Of a DNA stretch of 64,000 bases, positions 25,477-35,055 are shown in pieces; position 1 is the stretch's first letter; each line of letters begins with the position of its first letter. Below the pieces are notes generated by a model. It saw only the letters and a program-made list of their open reading frames with translations, was not told the origin of the DNA and made no database searches. The stretch spans positions 1 to 64,000 of IMG/VR virus record IMGVR_UViG_3300032164_000006, one strand, 5' to 3'. A program made the position numbers and the translations under genes. The stretch comes from a virus.

Positions 25477-25483
25477 AAGGTCT
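25443..25483 (+). promoter_or_regulatory. Programmed -1 ribosomal frameshift signal
   Basis: The zero-frame codons CAT TTT TTC contain the canonical slippery heptamer T TTT TTC at 25443-25449. A stem-loop AGACCT (25469-25474), loop AGA, AGGTCT (25478-25483) lies 19 nt downstream and includes the zero-frame stop TAG. Slipping back one base joins the chaperone to the -1 frame. Spacing to the stem is longer than usual, so its stimulating role is uncertain. Confidence 0.75.
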
Positions 25484-25646
25484 ATGGGAAGAGTCGTTCA
25501 CATTAGTCTATAGAATCAAGGGTATGACTCCTGAGAAGATTGAGAGGATGACGCACAAGGAACGCAAGTGGTGGCTCAACAGACTTATGAAGCAGTTGAA
25601 AGCCGAACGAGAAATGATGGAGAGTGCGTCTAAGAGAAGAAAATAA
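25449..25646 (+). CDS. Tail assembly chaperone, -1 frameshift extension (gpGT-like)
   Basis: Reads in the -1 frame from the slip site and adds 65 residues (REWLFTSDLEGLWEESFTLV onward) to the first 265 of the upstream protein, giving a predicted 330-residue fusion. The extension is helical and ends in a basic KAEREMMESASKRRK tail, as expected for the T part of G-T chaperones that contacts the tape measure. No good Shine-Dalgarno/ATG pair exists at the junction, so an independent gene is less likely. It ends 12 nt before the tape measure gene. Confidence 0.7.
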   Translation, partial: REWLFTSDLEGLWEESFTLVYRIKGMTPEKIERMTHKERKWWLNRLMKQLKAEREMMESASKRRK

Positions 25647-25658
25647 CAGGGAGTTTCT

Positions 25659-28600
25659 ATGTCTTTTAATCTATCTGCGATACTTAATTTCAAGGCTCCG
25701 GGAGTCAAAGATGAACTGGACAAGGTAAACCAGTCGTTCAGTAATTTGAAGACAAGCGGACAGCGTGTAACGCAAGGAACGAATCAAGTAGCAGGAGGAA
25801 TGAAGGCTGTTGGACTAGCTGGAGCTGGACTAGCGGCTGGAGTTTCGTACTCTGTGAACGAGCACATTGCCTTTGAAAAGCAGATGAGTTCTGTTATCGC
25901 AAAGATGGATGATGGGAAAGAGAACTTCAGTAATCTAGAGTTGGTTGCAAAGCAATTGGGAGCATCGACAGTCTACTCGGCAACTGAAGCCGCTGCTGGA
26001 CTCGACTTCCTAGCGACCGCTGGATACAGTGCAAAAGAAGCCATTGGTGTCCTTCCAACTGTTTTAAAGACAGCCGCTGCATCCAACATGGGTCTAGCTC
26101 AGACTACGAGCATTGTTGCAGATAGCTTGGCGAACCTTTCGCCTGTCATGGGTATCTATGGAGACAAGACACAACAGGCTGTCGTTCTATCAGATATGCT
26201 TGCAATGGCTGGAGCAAAAACAAACTCTGAGGTCTCGGATCTCGGAGAAGCAATCACATACGGAGGTGGTGCTCTAGCCAACCTAGGCATTCCGCTCGAA
26301 GAAATCATCGGAAGTTTGGGTCTTCTCGCCAACGCTGGTATCAAGGGTTCGTCTGCTGGTACTGCTATGGTCAATATGTTCGCCAAACTGCAAGATCCAA
26401 CTGAGGATGCTCATAAGTGGTTGGCGGCAATGGGTATAGCCTACAAGGACTTTATAGATCAAGACACTGGCAAGCTCCTACGGATGGACAAGATAATAGG
26501 AATGGTTGGCGAAAAAGCATCTGGCCTTGGCGACAGCTTTGACGTCGGTGCTGCTCTAGCTGAGATCTTTGGTCTCAGAGGGCAGAAGGCTTTCTTTGCG
26601 ATGAACAACACGCTCAAACAAGCTCCGGATCTGTTTGATTCTCTCAGAAATTCCCTTGGCGAATCAGACAAGATGTACAAGATAATGACGGACAACCTTT
26701 GGGGTATGACGCAGAACTTCCAGAGTGCTGCCGAGGGTGTGCGTTTAGAGTTGGGTAAGATGGTAGCCGAACAGGGTGGACTCCTACAGATGGGGAACTC
26801 TGTTATAGATCCAATCCAGAACCTAGCCAACGCTTTCATGGCTTTGAACATTCCGGTAGAGCAGTATGCGACACTGGAACAGCAGATGGGCAAAGAAAAA
26901 TTCGGAGAGTTATTCAAAGTACTCACAACGGACGTTGGACAGTTTGCCGTTGGTGTTCGAGATGGATTCCTATCCGCCAAAAAAGGAATAGGGGAGTTTG
27001 CTACTAGTCTTTGGACGACTATGGGATTAACCAGCGGAACAGCCGAAAGCTACAAACAGCTAGGTGAGAAGATAGGAAAATTTGCGACATGGCTTGCCGT
27101 CATTGGTCCAGTTATTCTTGGCGTTGGAGCTGCATTCATGTTCATCGCTCCAATCATAACCAGCGTTGTTGGTATTGTTAATCTGTTTGTTGGAGCCTGT
27201 ACACTTGTGACCAGCGTTGTGACAGGGGTTGTGAGTGGCCTCGCCGTCCTGCGTACAGCGTTCATGGGTTCCGCTCTACAGATACAGCTCACAACGTGGT
27301 GGACAAATGCTTTCGGTGTATCTACCACTAGGTCAACAGCGGCTACAATACTTTCTTCAGCCGCAACACGAGTCGCAGCAATAGCTCAAGGAACATACAA
27401 CGTCGTAATGCTGGTCGGCCTCAACATTATGAATCTCCTCAAGTGGGCTTTCCTAGGAACGGCATCTGCAATCAGTTCAACAACTCTTGCGACAAAATTA
27501 ATCACAGTCGCAACACGGACAGCGGCAATTGCGACCGCTGCATGGACTGCAGTCGTAGCCTTTGGTACGGCAATTATGACTGCAATTCGAGCAAGAATCA
27601 TGGGAACAATTGTTGCAACATGGTTGTCCGTCGCAGCATCTAGAGCCGCGACTATCGCACAAGCAATCTGGAGTGCGGCGACAGTAGTCGGAACGGGAAT
27701 ATTAACAGCGTTTAGAAGCGGAACTCTGCTCGTTAGAGCTGCTCAATTGGCTGGAGTTGCCGTTATGTATGTAATGACAGCCGCTCAGTGGGCGTTCAAC
27801 GTCGCACTGAATGCGAATCCAATTGGACTTGTGGTCCTAGGGATTGCTGCTCTAATTGGAGTTGGTTATCTGCTCTACAAAAACTGGGATACAATTACTT
27901 CTGGCCTACAGAGAGCGTGGACGTGGTTCAAAAACCTTCTCGCACCAATTGGCGAGCTGTGGAATAAAATGAATGTTGGCGAGAACCTGATGTACGCTTT
28001 ATCCAACCCAATGGAGGTTCTAAAGGCAGGTGTGACCGCTCTAGGAAATGGCTGGGATTACGTTATAACCAAGATCACGGCAGCGTGGGATTGGATAAAG
28101 CGTATCATGTCTTCTGGCATGGAAAAAGTCGCTGGTTGGTTTGGGTTCGGTGACACCGAAATGACAATGACACAGAACATGGAACCAGCCTATATGTCTG
28201 GTCCACAAGTGATGGCTCCACCACAAGAGAAGCCAAAAGAAAAAGGTGTCTGGGATAAGATGAAGAGTTGGGTTGGTCTTGGTGACACACAACCAACACC
28301 ACAACAACTAGCACAACAACAGCCACAACAGGGCAAACAGCCAACACAGACTCCACAAACCATTGCGGCCGAGGCTGGCAAACCAGTAGGACAACAACCG
28401 ACTGTTCAGACCAACAAGCCATTTAAAGGGTCTATGCCGAATTTACCCAACGTGTGGAAACCTAAAGGAGAAAAGAAGAAGGGAACTGGTAAAGGCGGAG
28501 GTGGAAACAAGGATTTAGAAGAAGAAAACAGAATGCTAGATCAGATGTTGAATAGGCTGATGATGCCTACAGTCAGCGAAGATCAGCCAATTGTTTCCAA

Positions 28601-28976
28601 CATAGTGAACCAGACAAATCCACAGGCTATGCCTTCTAAAGATGGCACAATCACAGTTCCGTCTATAACTCCACCTCCATCTCTAACCAAGCCAGAGGGT
28701 GGGAAAAAGCCGACAGCAGAAGCACAAGCCGCTAGAAACTATGGATCAGAAGTGGCAATGAAGACTGGCGGTGGACCGCAGATTCTTGTCAACATTCCTG
28801 CTCCACAGGTTCAGCTAGGCGATATCATTGTTGATCTAAAAGTAGCACAGAGTGCAGACGGAACGTACTCGCTAGTTAAGAAGGCAATCAGACACGAAGC
28901 AAACAAAGCAGGAACCCAACTAGATTTAACAGCACAAGAGGGTATCTCTCAATCTGGTCACAAAGCTGCAAACTAG
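25659..28976 (+). CDS. Tape measure protein
   Basis: 1105 residues. The N-terminal third matches the TP901-type tape measure core: FEKQMSSVIAKMDDG, VYSATEAAAGLDFLATAGYS, AAASNMGLAQTTSIVADSLA and LGLLANAGIKGSSAGTA. Hydrophobic segments lie at about 465-735 (several possible membrane-spanning helices such as VVTGVVSGLAVL), typical of proteins that may enter the host envelope. A Pro/Gln-rich linker follows at about 870-960. By the family rule that length sets tail length, a tail in the range of 150-170 nm is expected (inference). GGGAG precedes the ATG. Confidence 0.9.
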   Translation: MSFNLSAILNFKAPGVKDELDKVNQSFSNLKTSGQRVTQGTNQVAGGMKAVGLAGAGLAAGVSYSVNEHIAFEKQMSSVIAKMDDGKENFSNLELVAKQLGASTVYSATEAAAGLDFLATAGYSAKEAIGVLPTVLKTAAASNMGLAQTTSIVADSLANLSPVMGIYGDKTQQAVVLSDMLAMAGAKTNSEVSDLGEAITYGGGALANLGIPLEEIIGSLGLLANAGIKGSSAGTAMVNMFAKLQDPTEDAHKWLAAMGIAYKDFIDQDTGKLLRMDKIIGMVGEKASGLGDSFDVGAALAEIFGLRGQKAFFAMNNTLKQAPDLFDSLRNSLGESDKMYKIMTDNLWGMTQNFQSAAEGVRLELGKMVAEQGGLLQMGNSVIDPIQNLANAFMALNIPVEQYATLEQQMGKEKFGELFKVLTTDVGQFAVGVRDGFLSAKKGIGEFATSLWTTMGLTSGTAESYKQLGEKIGKFATWLAVIGPVILGVGAAFMFIAPIITSVVGIVNLFVGACTLVTSVVTGVVSGLAVLRTAFMGSALQIQLTTWWTNAFGVSTTRSTAATILSSAATRVAAIAQGTYNVVMLVGLNIMNLLKWAFLGTASAISSTTLATKLITVATRTAAIATAAWTAVVAFGTAIMTAIRARIMGTIVATWLSVAASRAATIAQAIWSAATVVGTGILTAFRSGTLLVRAAQLAGVAVMYVMTAAQWAFNVALNANPIGLVVLGIAALIGVGYLLYKNWDTITSGLQRAWTWFKNLLAPIGELWNKMNVGENLMYALSNPMEVLKAGVTALGNGWDYVITKITAAWDWIKRIMSSGMEKVAGWFGFGDTEMTMTQNMEPAYMSGPQVMAPPQEKPKEKGVWDKMKSWVGLGDTQPTPQQLAQQQPQQGKQPTQTPQTIAAEAGKPVGQQPTVQTNKPFKGSMPNLPNVWKPKGEKKKGTGKGGGGNKDLEEENRMLDQMLNRLMMPTVSEDQPIVSNIVNQTNPQAMPSKDGTITVPSITPPPSLTKPEGGKKPTAEAQAARNYGSEVAMKTGGGPQILVNIPAPQVQLGDIIVDLKVAQSADGTYSLVKKAIRHEANKAGTQLDLTAQEGISQSGHKAAN

Positions 28977-28985
28977 GAGGCACGA

Positions 28986-30014
28986 ATGGGATATGATCTT
29001 AAGAAAATAAATAGAACAAGCAAGACTACGAAGTCTTTGATTAAGAAGACTTCAATAAATGCTGCGAAAAAGACGATATCTGAGTTCAGTGCGAAATACG
29101 ATGCACAGATACGAGCAAAGGCAGCACGTTCGGGCATGAGTGACTTCCTAGGCTTGACTCCGGCGAATACGTGGCGTCTAAAGATGATTGATCCACCCTA
29201 CTCGTCTTTTGTTGGTCAGCATCGAGCAGAAAATTTACTGGAAGCCATAGGTGCCAGAATTGGAGACAAGGGAGCTTTAAATAAGCAAGATACAGATAAG
29301 ACTTGGCTTGGAGGAGAACCAGGAACTGTCCAGTTTTCTACAAGAGTTTGGGCAACAGATTCGACCAAGAGTGTTAGGGCTTCTGTTGAAACGCTGAGAG
29401 AATTTACCAAGCGAGATCCAACGCTCAAACGTGCTCCTCTTTTCGTCTTTACATCTGGTATCGACCTACGTTTCAACGTCTTTGTCAAATCCATAGGTGG
29501 AGTCGAGTACGACAACCCACGCCAAGATGGAACAATCCGAGGAGCGACATTCAAGGTCACGCTTGTTATTGTGGACGAAGTGCCTACAGAACAAACAACA
29601 ATGTCGCTGTCTAGCCTTTGTAAGACGGGACTAGGCATCATTAGTTCGGCGGCTGTTTCTGCATGGGGATCAGTTTCTAAATGGATGAACGTTCCGGGAG
29701 GATCCCTCCACGTCAAAGGCAAGCAAATCATTATCAAGGATGGGCAGACCTTTGAGCATATAGCACAGCAAGAGTATGGAGACGCAAGAGCTGGAGATAT
29801 ACTCAGAAGGGTACATTACGACAACCCTAGAAATATCATCAAGAATTCACTAGAGGTTGGAGACTACATTGACCTTGTGGCAAACGAAGACATATCAAAA
29901 ATAAGTGTGACACCACAGTCGATAGCTTTGAAAGAAACCACTGCGAACCTGCAAAATATACGAGATCATTTTCAGATGAGAAGCGAAGAAAGGAAGTTAT
30001 ATTCAGGTGGCTAA
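28986..30014 (+). CDS. LysM-containing tail/baseplate protein
   Basis: 342 residues, starting after a CTAGGAGG site. The first 60 residues are basic and flexible. The C-terminal region (about 245-305) is LysM-like: IIIKDGQTFEHIAQQEYGDA followed by a GDYIDLV end. In contractile tails such proteins (gpX / gp53-like) sit at the tube-baseplate junction and help assembly. It lies between tape measure and the hub gene, which it overlaps by 8 bp. Confidence 0.72.
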   Translation: MGYDLKKINRTSKTTKSLIKKTSINAAKKTISEFSAKYDAQIRAKAARSGMSDFLGLTPANTWRLKMIDPPYSSFVGQHRAENLLEAIGARIGDKGALNKQDTDKTWLGGEPGTVQFSTRVWATDSTKSVRASVETLREFTKRDPTLKRAPLFVFTSGIDLRFNVFVKSIGGVEYDNPRQDGTIRGATFKVTLVIVDEVPTEQTTMSLSSLCKTGLGIISSAAVSAWGSVSKWMNVPGGSLHVKGKQIIIKDGQTFEHIAQQEYGDARAGDILRRVHYDNPRNIIKNSLEVGDYIDLVANEDISKISVTPQSIALKETTANLQNIRDHFQMRSEERKLYSGG

Positions 30015-31248
30015 CTATATAAACGACCCATTCGCACCCAATTGCGTTCTACTTATCAACGACATAGAGTTGGAAGATAGGTTGATGAACTGCATTTCGG
30101 ATATCACATTTGAGGACGAGAGCGACAGTGCTTCTTCTCTGACATTCAATGTAGCATACCAGATGAACATCATAGGCGGGATATCGACAGACATACTCAG
30201 GTCAAAGCTATTTGCTCCGGGAAATAAGATTGTTCTCAGAGGTGGGTATGGTATCGACGTTATAGAAATAGGTGCGGGATACATCTCGGAGATAGAGCCA
30301 AACTTTGCAGAAGATTCTCCACCATCTTTTCGAGTTATTTGCTACGACAAACTCCACACGCTATCGCTAATGAAATCAGAGACTGGGAGGTCATGGATAT
30401 CATCATGGCGAGACAGCCAGATAGCAACATTCATAGGATCAGAAGCTGGTTTCTCAATCTCGCAAACTGATTCCGCTTCCCTAGAGGGTATCCGTAAGAC
30501 TCGAAGTAGATATGGAGAACAGCCTAGGGTGCAGAAAAGAGGAGAAAGTCATTACAACTTTCTGCGTAGCCTTGCAGACCAAAACGGATTTGAGTTGGCT
30601 TGTAGATGGGATGGAAAAGAAGACAAATTTAGACTGTATGTTGAACCAGCCAAGGATCAAACCAAGCCTCTTTTTATATTTGAATATGGCCAGAATTCCA
30701 CGTATCCGATATCTGATGTGGACGGAGAACTTATCGGTAGTCTTCTGTCATTCTCGCCACGCTTTTCTGTAACTTCGCAGTTCACAAAGTACAGAGCGTA
30801 TTCTGTAAACTCGCAGGGAGAAGAAATAGCACACACGATGACGCTAGATGAGTTTGTAGAAAAGAAAGATATGAAGTTTGGTGGTCTGTTTGCCGAGGAA
30901 CTAGCCTCGTTTACAAAGGGTTCAACTGGAGGTGGAGCCGACACAATGGCCAATGCCTTTGGGGAGCTTGTAGAAATTGTCTCTACGAAAATTTTCGATA
31001 ACAGACAGCAAGCAAATGAATATTTGAAGATGCACATGAGGAAGCTGGCTAGGGATTTCCTCTCTGGTCCAGCAACAATCAAAGGCAACCAATACGTTCA
31101 GTCTAGACAGGTACATGAATTTAGGGGTCTCGGTCCACTGTTCGATGGGAAATACTACGTCAAAACTGCAAAGCATACTTTCACGGATAGTGGATACACG
31201 ACAGTGATGGAAGTTAGAAAAACAACACCAGAAGAGAAGACACAATGA
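30007..31248 (+). CDS. Baseplate hub protein (gpD / gp27-like), GTG start
   Basis: 413 residues. GTG 30007 follows AAGGAAG at about 10 nt and overlaps the upstream stop. The pattern of late-control-D type hub proteins is visible: an early beta domain (GNKIVLRGGYGIDVIEIG), the conserved LRSLADQNGFELACRWDG segment (about 180-200), and a closing beta part (KYYVKTAKHTFTDSGYTT). The trimeric hub links tube and spike. Followed directly by the spike gene. Confidence 0.78.
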   Translation: MANYINDPFAPNCVLLINDIELEDRLMNCISDITFEDESDSASSLTFNVAYQMNIIGGISTDILRSKLFAPGNKIVLRGGYGIDVIEIGAGYISEIEPNFAEDSPPSFRVICYDKLHTLSLMKSETGRSWISSWRDSQIATFIGSEAGFSISQTDSASLEGIRKTRSRYGEQPRVQKRGESHYNFLRSLADQNGFELACRWDGKEDKFRLYVEPAKDQTKPLFIFEYGQNSTYPISDVDGELIGSLLSFSPRFSVTSQFTKYRAYSVNSQGEEIAHTMTLDEFVEKKDMKFGGLFAEELASFTKGSTGGGADTMANAFGELVEIVSTKIFDNRQQANEYLKMHMRKLARDFLSGPATIKGNQYVQSRQVHEFRGLGPLFDGKYYVKTAKHTFTDSGYTTVMEVRKTTPEEKTQ

Positions 31249-32708
31249 GTAAAGAATTCTACATGGCAGTTGTTACCAGAAATGTTGAGAAGGCTTCTGG
31301 GAAAACTGATGCAGCACAGACAGCAGACGTCAGTTCCAAAACCCTAATGGGTGCTGTCTACTTTCAGTGCAGCAATATCAGCAACGGAGAATACCCAATA
31401 CCAGCTAGACCAACCTTCGGGTTCGCGGGTTCAAACGGTGGAGGCCTGTTTTGGGTTCCAAAAGTTGGTGACCATATTTTGGTTATGCTCGACACTCAGC
31501 TAGACCAGCCACAACCATTCTACATCTGCTCGGTGTACACCATCCCAAACAACCCAATCCACGAGGAGTGGGAAACGAACTATCCAAACAGGATGGGGTG
31601 GATAAGCAACATTGGACACCAATTTATTTTTGACGATACAGATTACGACGAGCTCATAAGAATCCAACACGCCTTTGGTGGAATGATTGAGATGGATTCT
31701 GGTGGGAACTACTATGAGAAGGTTCTCTCGAACAGGTTCTCGGAGGTTGCTGCTCACTCGGAACACGAGGTGAGGAAGGACCTGATATATACGGTGATTG
31801 GTAATCACCTAATGGATATCCGCAAAGACTACAATCTAAAAGTCAAGGGTAACAACACCACGACAATTCAAGGAGATTATACCCTAGAGGTTCTTGGAAA
31901 TTTTGTTTTCAAACAGAAAGAAATGATCCAAGAGTTTGGCTCCGTAACAGAGGTTACAAAAGGAGCCAAAAATGTGTCTGTAGATGGCGGTATGAACGAA
32001 ACAGTTGGCGGCTGTCTTGGTCATGCTATTGTGTCCAACTACTCTAGAACTATTGGTGGAAACGAAGCCATTCTTGTTTCTGGAAGCACCTCACGAACAT
32101 TCGGCCTAGGGTACACAGAAACAGTCGCACTTGGAAACAAAGACGTCGTAATGTTGCTAGGCAATTACACGCTGATGATAACAGCCGGAAACATTGACCT
32201 AACGACAGTAGCTGGAACGACAAATATTGGGAACCTGCTAGGTGCTCTGGCTGTGGATATTGCAGGTGCAATTGAAGCCGGAAACTTTCTAGGTAGTCTG
32301 TCTATCGACGCTGTGGGAGCAATCACTCTGTCTGGTCCAATTGGTAGTATCTCGATAGATGTTACCGGAGCCATTGACGTGAGCAACGCTGTCGGTGGAG
32401 TTAGTATAGACGCAACGGGAGCAATTGATGCGAGCAACGCTGTCGGTGGTTTGAGTATAGATGCAACAGGATCAATCATGCTCAGTAATCCAATGGGTGA
32501 GTTCAGTATGGACCCGACTGGTACTGGAAAATTCGGGGGAGCTACAGGCTATGTCCAGATTGATCCAGCTGGGAACATAACAATCTTTGGAACGACGACG
32601 ACAGTTGGAGCTGGTGGAGGCTCTGTTCTTACAAACTTGACAGATCCAGTTGTGGACACCATCACAGGTGCTCCACATATTGGTCTACCTACATTTACAG
32701 CGGGATAA
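31245..32708 (+). CDS. Baseplate spike protein (gpV / VgrG-like) with beta-helix
   Basis: 487 residues. The N-terminal OB-like domain (about 1-125) includes the phrase FWVPKVGDHILVMLD. The middle and C terminus form a repetitive beta-helix (NVxG-type turns; then SIDATGAIDASNAVGG-like repeats at about 340-430). The last residues (DTITGAPHIGLPTFTAG) look like a tip able to bind a PAAR-like protein. It pierces the outer envelope during contraction. The start ATGA overlaps the hub stop. Confidence 0.82.
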   Translation: MSKEFYMAVVTRNVEKASGKTDAAQTADVSSKTLMGAVYFQCSNISNGEYPIPARPTFGFAGSNGGGLFWVPKVGDHILVMLDTQLDQPQPFYICSVYTIPNNPIHEEWETNYPNRMGWISNIGHQFIFDDTDYDELIRIQHAFGGMIEMDSGGNYYEKVLSNRFSEVAAHSEHEVRKDLIYTVIGNHLMDIRKDYNLKVKGNNTTTIQGDYTLEVLGNFVFKQKEMIQEFGSVTEVTKGAKNVSVDGGMNETVGGCLGHAIVSNYSRTIGGNEAILVSGSTSRTFGLGYTETVALGNKDVVMLLGNYTLMITAGNIDLTTVAGTTNIGNLLGALAVDIAGAIEAGNFLGSLSIDAVGAITLSGPIGSISIDVTGAIDVSNAVGGVSIDATGAIDASNAVGGLSIDATGSIMLSNPMGEFSMDPTGTGKFGGATGYVQIDPAGNITIFGTTTTVGAGGGSVLTNLTDPVVDTITGAPHIGLPTFTAG

Positions 32709-32712
32709 TGCT

Positions 32713-32994
32713 ATGGCTTGGAAACAGCTAACGGAGCGTGGAAAACCAGACGTAGAAAGGCTTATCAGCATAGCCAAAAAACTGGAAGCCATACGGGACT
32801 TAGAGATAGAAGACGCAAAAGACAAGCTGAAAAAGATTGCAGACGTTATGAAAATTCACGTTGAAGTGAGCAAAAATTTGGAGACGAGAAATGCCTTGGC
32901 AAAACAAACCACTACTCCCACCATTACATCCAAAACTCCTGACTCTCGCAAACGACATCAGTGGAGTCGCCTCCGCCGTGGGTGCAGTTCTTGA
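32713..32994 (+). CDS. Small helical protein (93 aa) overlapping the next gene
   Basis: ATG 32713 is chosen because the frame upstream of it is the spike gene's shadow. Residues 1-60 are a charged helix (RLISIAKKLEAIRDLEIEDA). The last 34 residues are read in the region that overlaps the next gene by 104 bp and look less protein-like. An assembly chaperone or linker role in the baseplate is possible. The long overlap is unusual. Confidence 0.5.
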   Translation: MAWKQLTERGKPDVERLISIAKKLEAIRDLEIEDAKDKLKKIADVMKIHVEVSKNLETRNALAKQTTTPTITSKTPDSRKRHQWSRLRRGCSS

Positions 32995-33847
32995 AGTGGT
33001 TGGTGAGCTGCTAGAGGTTGCAAAGATATTCTATCTCCTAGTGACAGACCCATATAAGGCTCTTGTTGCTGCTCTAATAACTGAGTTGGAAGACTTAGTT
33101 AACGACATGTTTTCGACTGGAGTTTACCAGCTAGTAATAGATCCATTCCAAGTGTTTTCTGCTGGAACAAAAAAAGACAGGTGGGGTATTCCGCTTCTAA
33201 CTCCAGCCGACGCAATCAACGCTGCAATCAAATCTTTCGATGATTTGGCAGATGAGAATAGGCCAATATTTTCACCAGACTCGAAAATTGCTGCTCTAGG
33301 CATCATGGTAACGTCACCTAGCTACGGAGAATTGGTTAGTCTACTTCAGTCGCTGTGGAACGTGTTGGGTGTGGATGATATCAAATGGCTACTGGACAAA
33401 CTTGAGAGGGAGAAATACGGGAGACCAAAGTTTTCTCGACCTCCAGATTGGCAGTCTTTGCGTCTTAACGAAATCAAGGTCATGGGTGACGTCCAACAAT
33501 ATCTTTTGGATACCCTTGCCACAACCAAAGGGTACTTGACGACGACAGATGAAATCATTCAGAAAATGATTGATTCTCTAGCTCGCAAGGTTCAAGTGTG
33601 GCAAGATGCAGCAGATATGATTAACATGATTGTCTTAAATATTCAGAACATAGCCAATATGAATCAAGCGTATATTATGGATTTACCAGAAACCTATGGC
33701 GGAGTTGAGCGTATCAAGCAGGAGTTGATGCATCCAGAATTGATGTACAACAAAGTGAATAAATACACTTTCATGTATCTGTGTGTTGGAGGGGGACCAA
33801 GCCTAAAGACGTGCGAGCTACTGAGGCAATTGATGACGGGACATTAA
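32891..33847 (+). CDS. Baseplate-region virion protein (318 aa)
   Basis: ATG 32891 follows TTGGAGACG. The N-terminal part has a hydrophobic amphipathic stretch (GVASAVGAVLEVVGELLEVA), followed by a helical body (QQYLLDTLATTKGYLTTTD; MINMIVLNIQNIANM). No family is recognised. Its place between spike and gp25-like genes suggests a tail tip or baseplate component. It is not a clear membrane protein, although residues about 20-50 could insert in a membrane. Confidence 0.6.
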   Translation: MPWQNKPLLPPLHPKLLTLANDISGVASAVGAVLEVVGELLEVAKIFYLLVTDPYKALVAALITELEDLVNDMFSTGVYQLVIDPFQVFSAGTKKDRWGIPLLTPADAINAAIKSFDDLADENRPIFSPDSKIAALGIMVTSPSYGELVSLLQSLWNVLGVDDIKWLLDKLEREKYGRPKFSRPPDWQSLRLNEIKVMGDVQQYLLDTLATTKGYLTTTDEIIQKMIDSLARKVQVWQDAADMINMIVLNIQNIANMNQAYIMDLPETYGGVERIKQELMHPELMYNKVNKYTFMYLCVGGGPSLKTCELLRQLMTGH

Positions 33848-33848
33848 G

Positions 33849-34064
33849 ATGAATAATAGTGAATTGATAGAGTTTACTCAGGCTTCATATTTGGATTGCG
33901 AGAAGTATGATGCTCTATACCGAGAGATGCAACAACTTACGATGAAATATAATTGCGACCTAGGTGGTCTTTCGCTTGTGAAACTTGAGGGTGCAAAAAT
34001 ATATTTCCAAAGTGCTGTTTACCATTGGGCAGAAAAATCTAAAGCGGAGGATAGACGTGATTAA
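33849..34064 (+). CDS. Small hypothetical protein (71 aa)
   Basis: The ATG lies 1 nt after the upstream stop. It is probably helical (YLDCEKYDALYREMQQL) with a charged C terminus (EKSKAEDRRD). It overlaps the next gene by 8 bp. An assembly chaperone for neighbouring baseplate proteins is conceivable; no family is recognised. Confidence 0.55.
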   Translation: MNNSELIEFTQASYLDCEKYDALYREMQQLTMKYNCDLGGLSLVKLEGAKIYFQSAVYHWAEKSKAEDRRD

Positions 34065-34431
34065 GTTTAATTGTGATATTTGTGGAAAAGAAACATTTAT
34101 AAATCCACCAACAGAGCAGGTCTTTGTGGAGCAGGAATTCGAGTACGACGTACCAGATCCAGAGAACCCTGCAAAGCTAAAGAAAGAAAAGAAGCTGGTG
34201 AAGGTACCAGAAATGACTGTCATGCGTGTGCAGCATCCAAACGACCCGAACCAAGTGCTGGAGCAGAAGATCCCAAAGCTGAAGGATCTCAAACCTAGAA
34301 TGTGGCGTGTGCAGTTGAGGGTTGGACAGGAAAGCGTGGATAGAGATTTTTGTAAAGAATGTTTGGATAAAGAACTCAAAAGTGATTTAGCTTGTCTGCG
34401 AGATAAACTAGAATCTATAGAGAGGAAATAA
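34057..34431 (+). CDS. Zinc-ribbon small protein in baseplate operon, GTG start
   Basis: 124 residues from GTG 34057, preceded by GCGGAGG at 6 nt; this start is far better than in-frame codons further upstream. The N-terminal CDIC and C-terminal CKEC pairs could bind one zinc. Between them is a charged region (VPDPENPAKLKKEKK). No family is recognised. A folding factor for the neighbouring baseplate proteins is possible by position. Confidence 0.55.
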   Translation: MIKFNCDICGKETFINPPTEQVFVEQEFEYDVPDPENPAKLKKEKKLVKVPEMTVMRVQHPNDPNQVLEQKIPKLKDLKPRMWRVQLRVGQESVDRDFCKECLDKELKSDLACLRDKLESIERK

Positions 34432-35045
34432 TGCCGATAGTTGGTGCAACAATGGTTTCTGAGATGCAGTCGTTCTGGGCTGGAAAAGGCTGGATGGGTG
34501 CAGACTTGGTAAATTTGGCAACGGCGATAGGAAATGGAGCCGCTGCTGGAATGATTGGTGCAACATTTACGACAATGGATACGGGATCTGGACCAACTCC
34601 AGGAACTGGAACAGGTGTTGGAATCACAATAGTTCCAGCCGCTCTTTCGTCTGCAATTCTAGCTGGTCTGATGTCTCAGTTCCCTCCCGGAGGGAAAGAC
34701 CTACCAGATCTGTGCGACGGGATTGCAAACGCAATAGCGAATGGACTGATGATGGCAACTCTAACTTCTATGCACCCTCTATGCTTTCTGGGTGCTGGAA
34801 TGATATCCACAGCTAGTGGAGGCGTAGCGTTTATCGGTGCTGGAATAACCAGCAATATTCAAAGCATGGCTCCAACTTTCCTTGGGGAAAATTGGCCTGC
34901 GATATGTGATGTGGTTGGCAAGGAAATAGAGAACGCTGGAAAGATGGCGACAGGGCAAACTGTAATTACAGGTGCTCCGCCTCCACCTCCAGCAACTCCA
35001 ATACCTTGTCCTCCGGGAACGAGTGGAACAGGAACAGTAGCCTAG
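34431..35045 (+). CDS. Gly/Ala-rich baseplate-region protein (204 aa)
   Basis: The ATG overlaps the upstream TAA by one base. The sequence is Gly-, Ala- and Met-rich with several moderately hydrophobic stretches (LATAIGNGAAAGMIGATF; SSAILAGLMSQFPPGG; FLGAGMISTASGGVAFIGAG) and a Pro-rich tail (APPPPPATPIPCPPG). It could be a tail-tip or membrane-active virion protein. No signal peptide is present and I recognise no family. Confidence 0.5.
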   Translation: MPIVGATMVSEMQSFWAGKGWMGADLVNLATAIGNGAAAGMIGATFTTMDTGSGPTPGTGTGVGITIVPAALSSAILAGLMSQFPPGGKDLPDLCDGIANAIANGLMMATLTSMHPLCFLGAGMISTASGGVAFIGAGITSNIQSMAPTFLGENWPAICDVVGKEIENAGKMATGQTVITGAPPPPPATPIPCPPGTSGTGTVA

Positions 35046-35055
35046 GAGGGTGAAC

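Noticed and set aside
25398-25646. Independent 82-residue gene after the tail chaperone
   Set aside because: Its first 17 codons lie inside the upstream gene without a ribosome site; the -1 slip heptamer explains the frame better.
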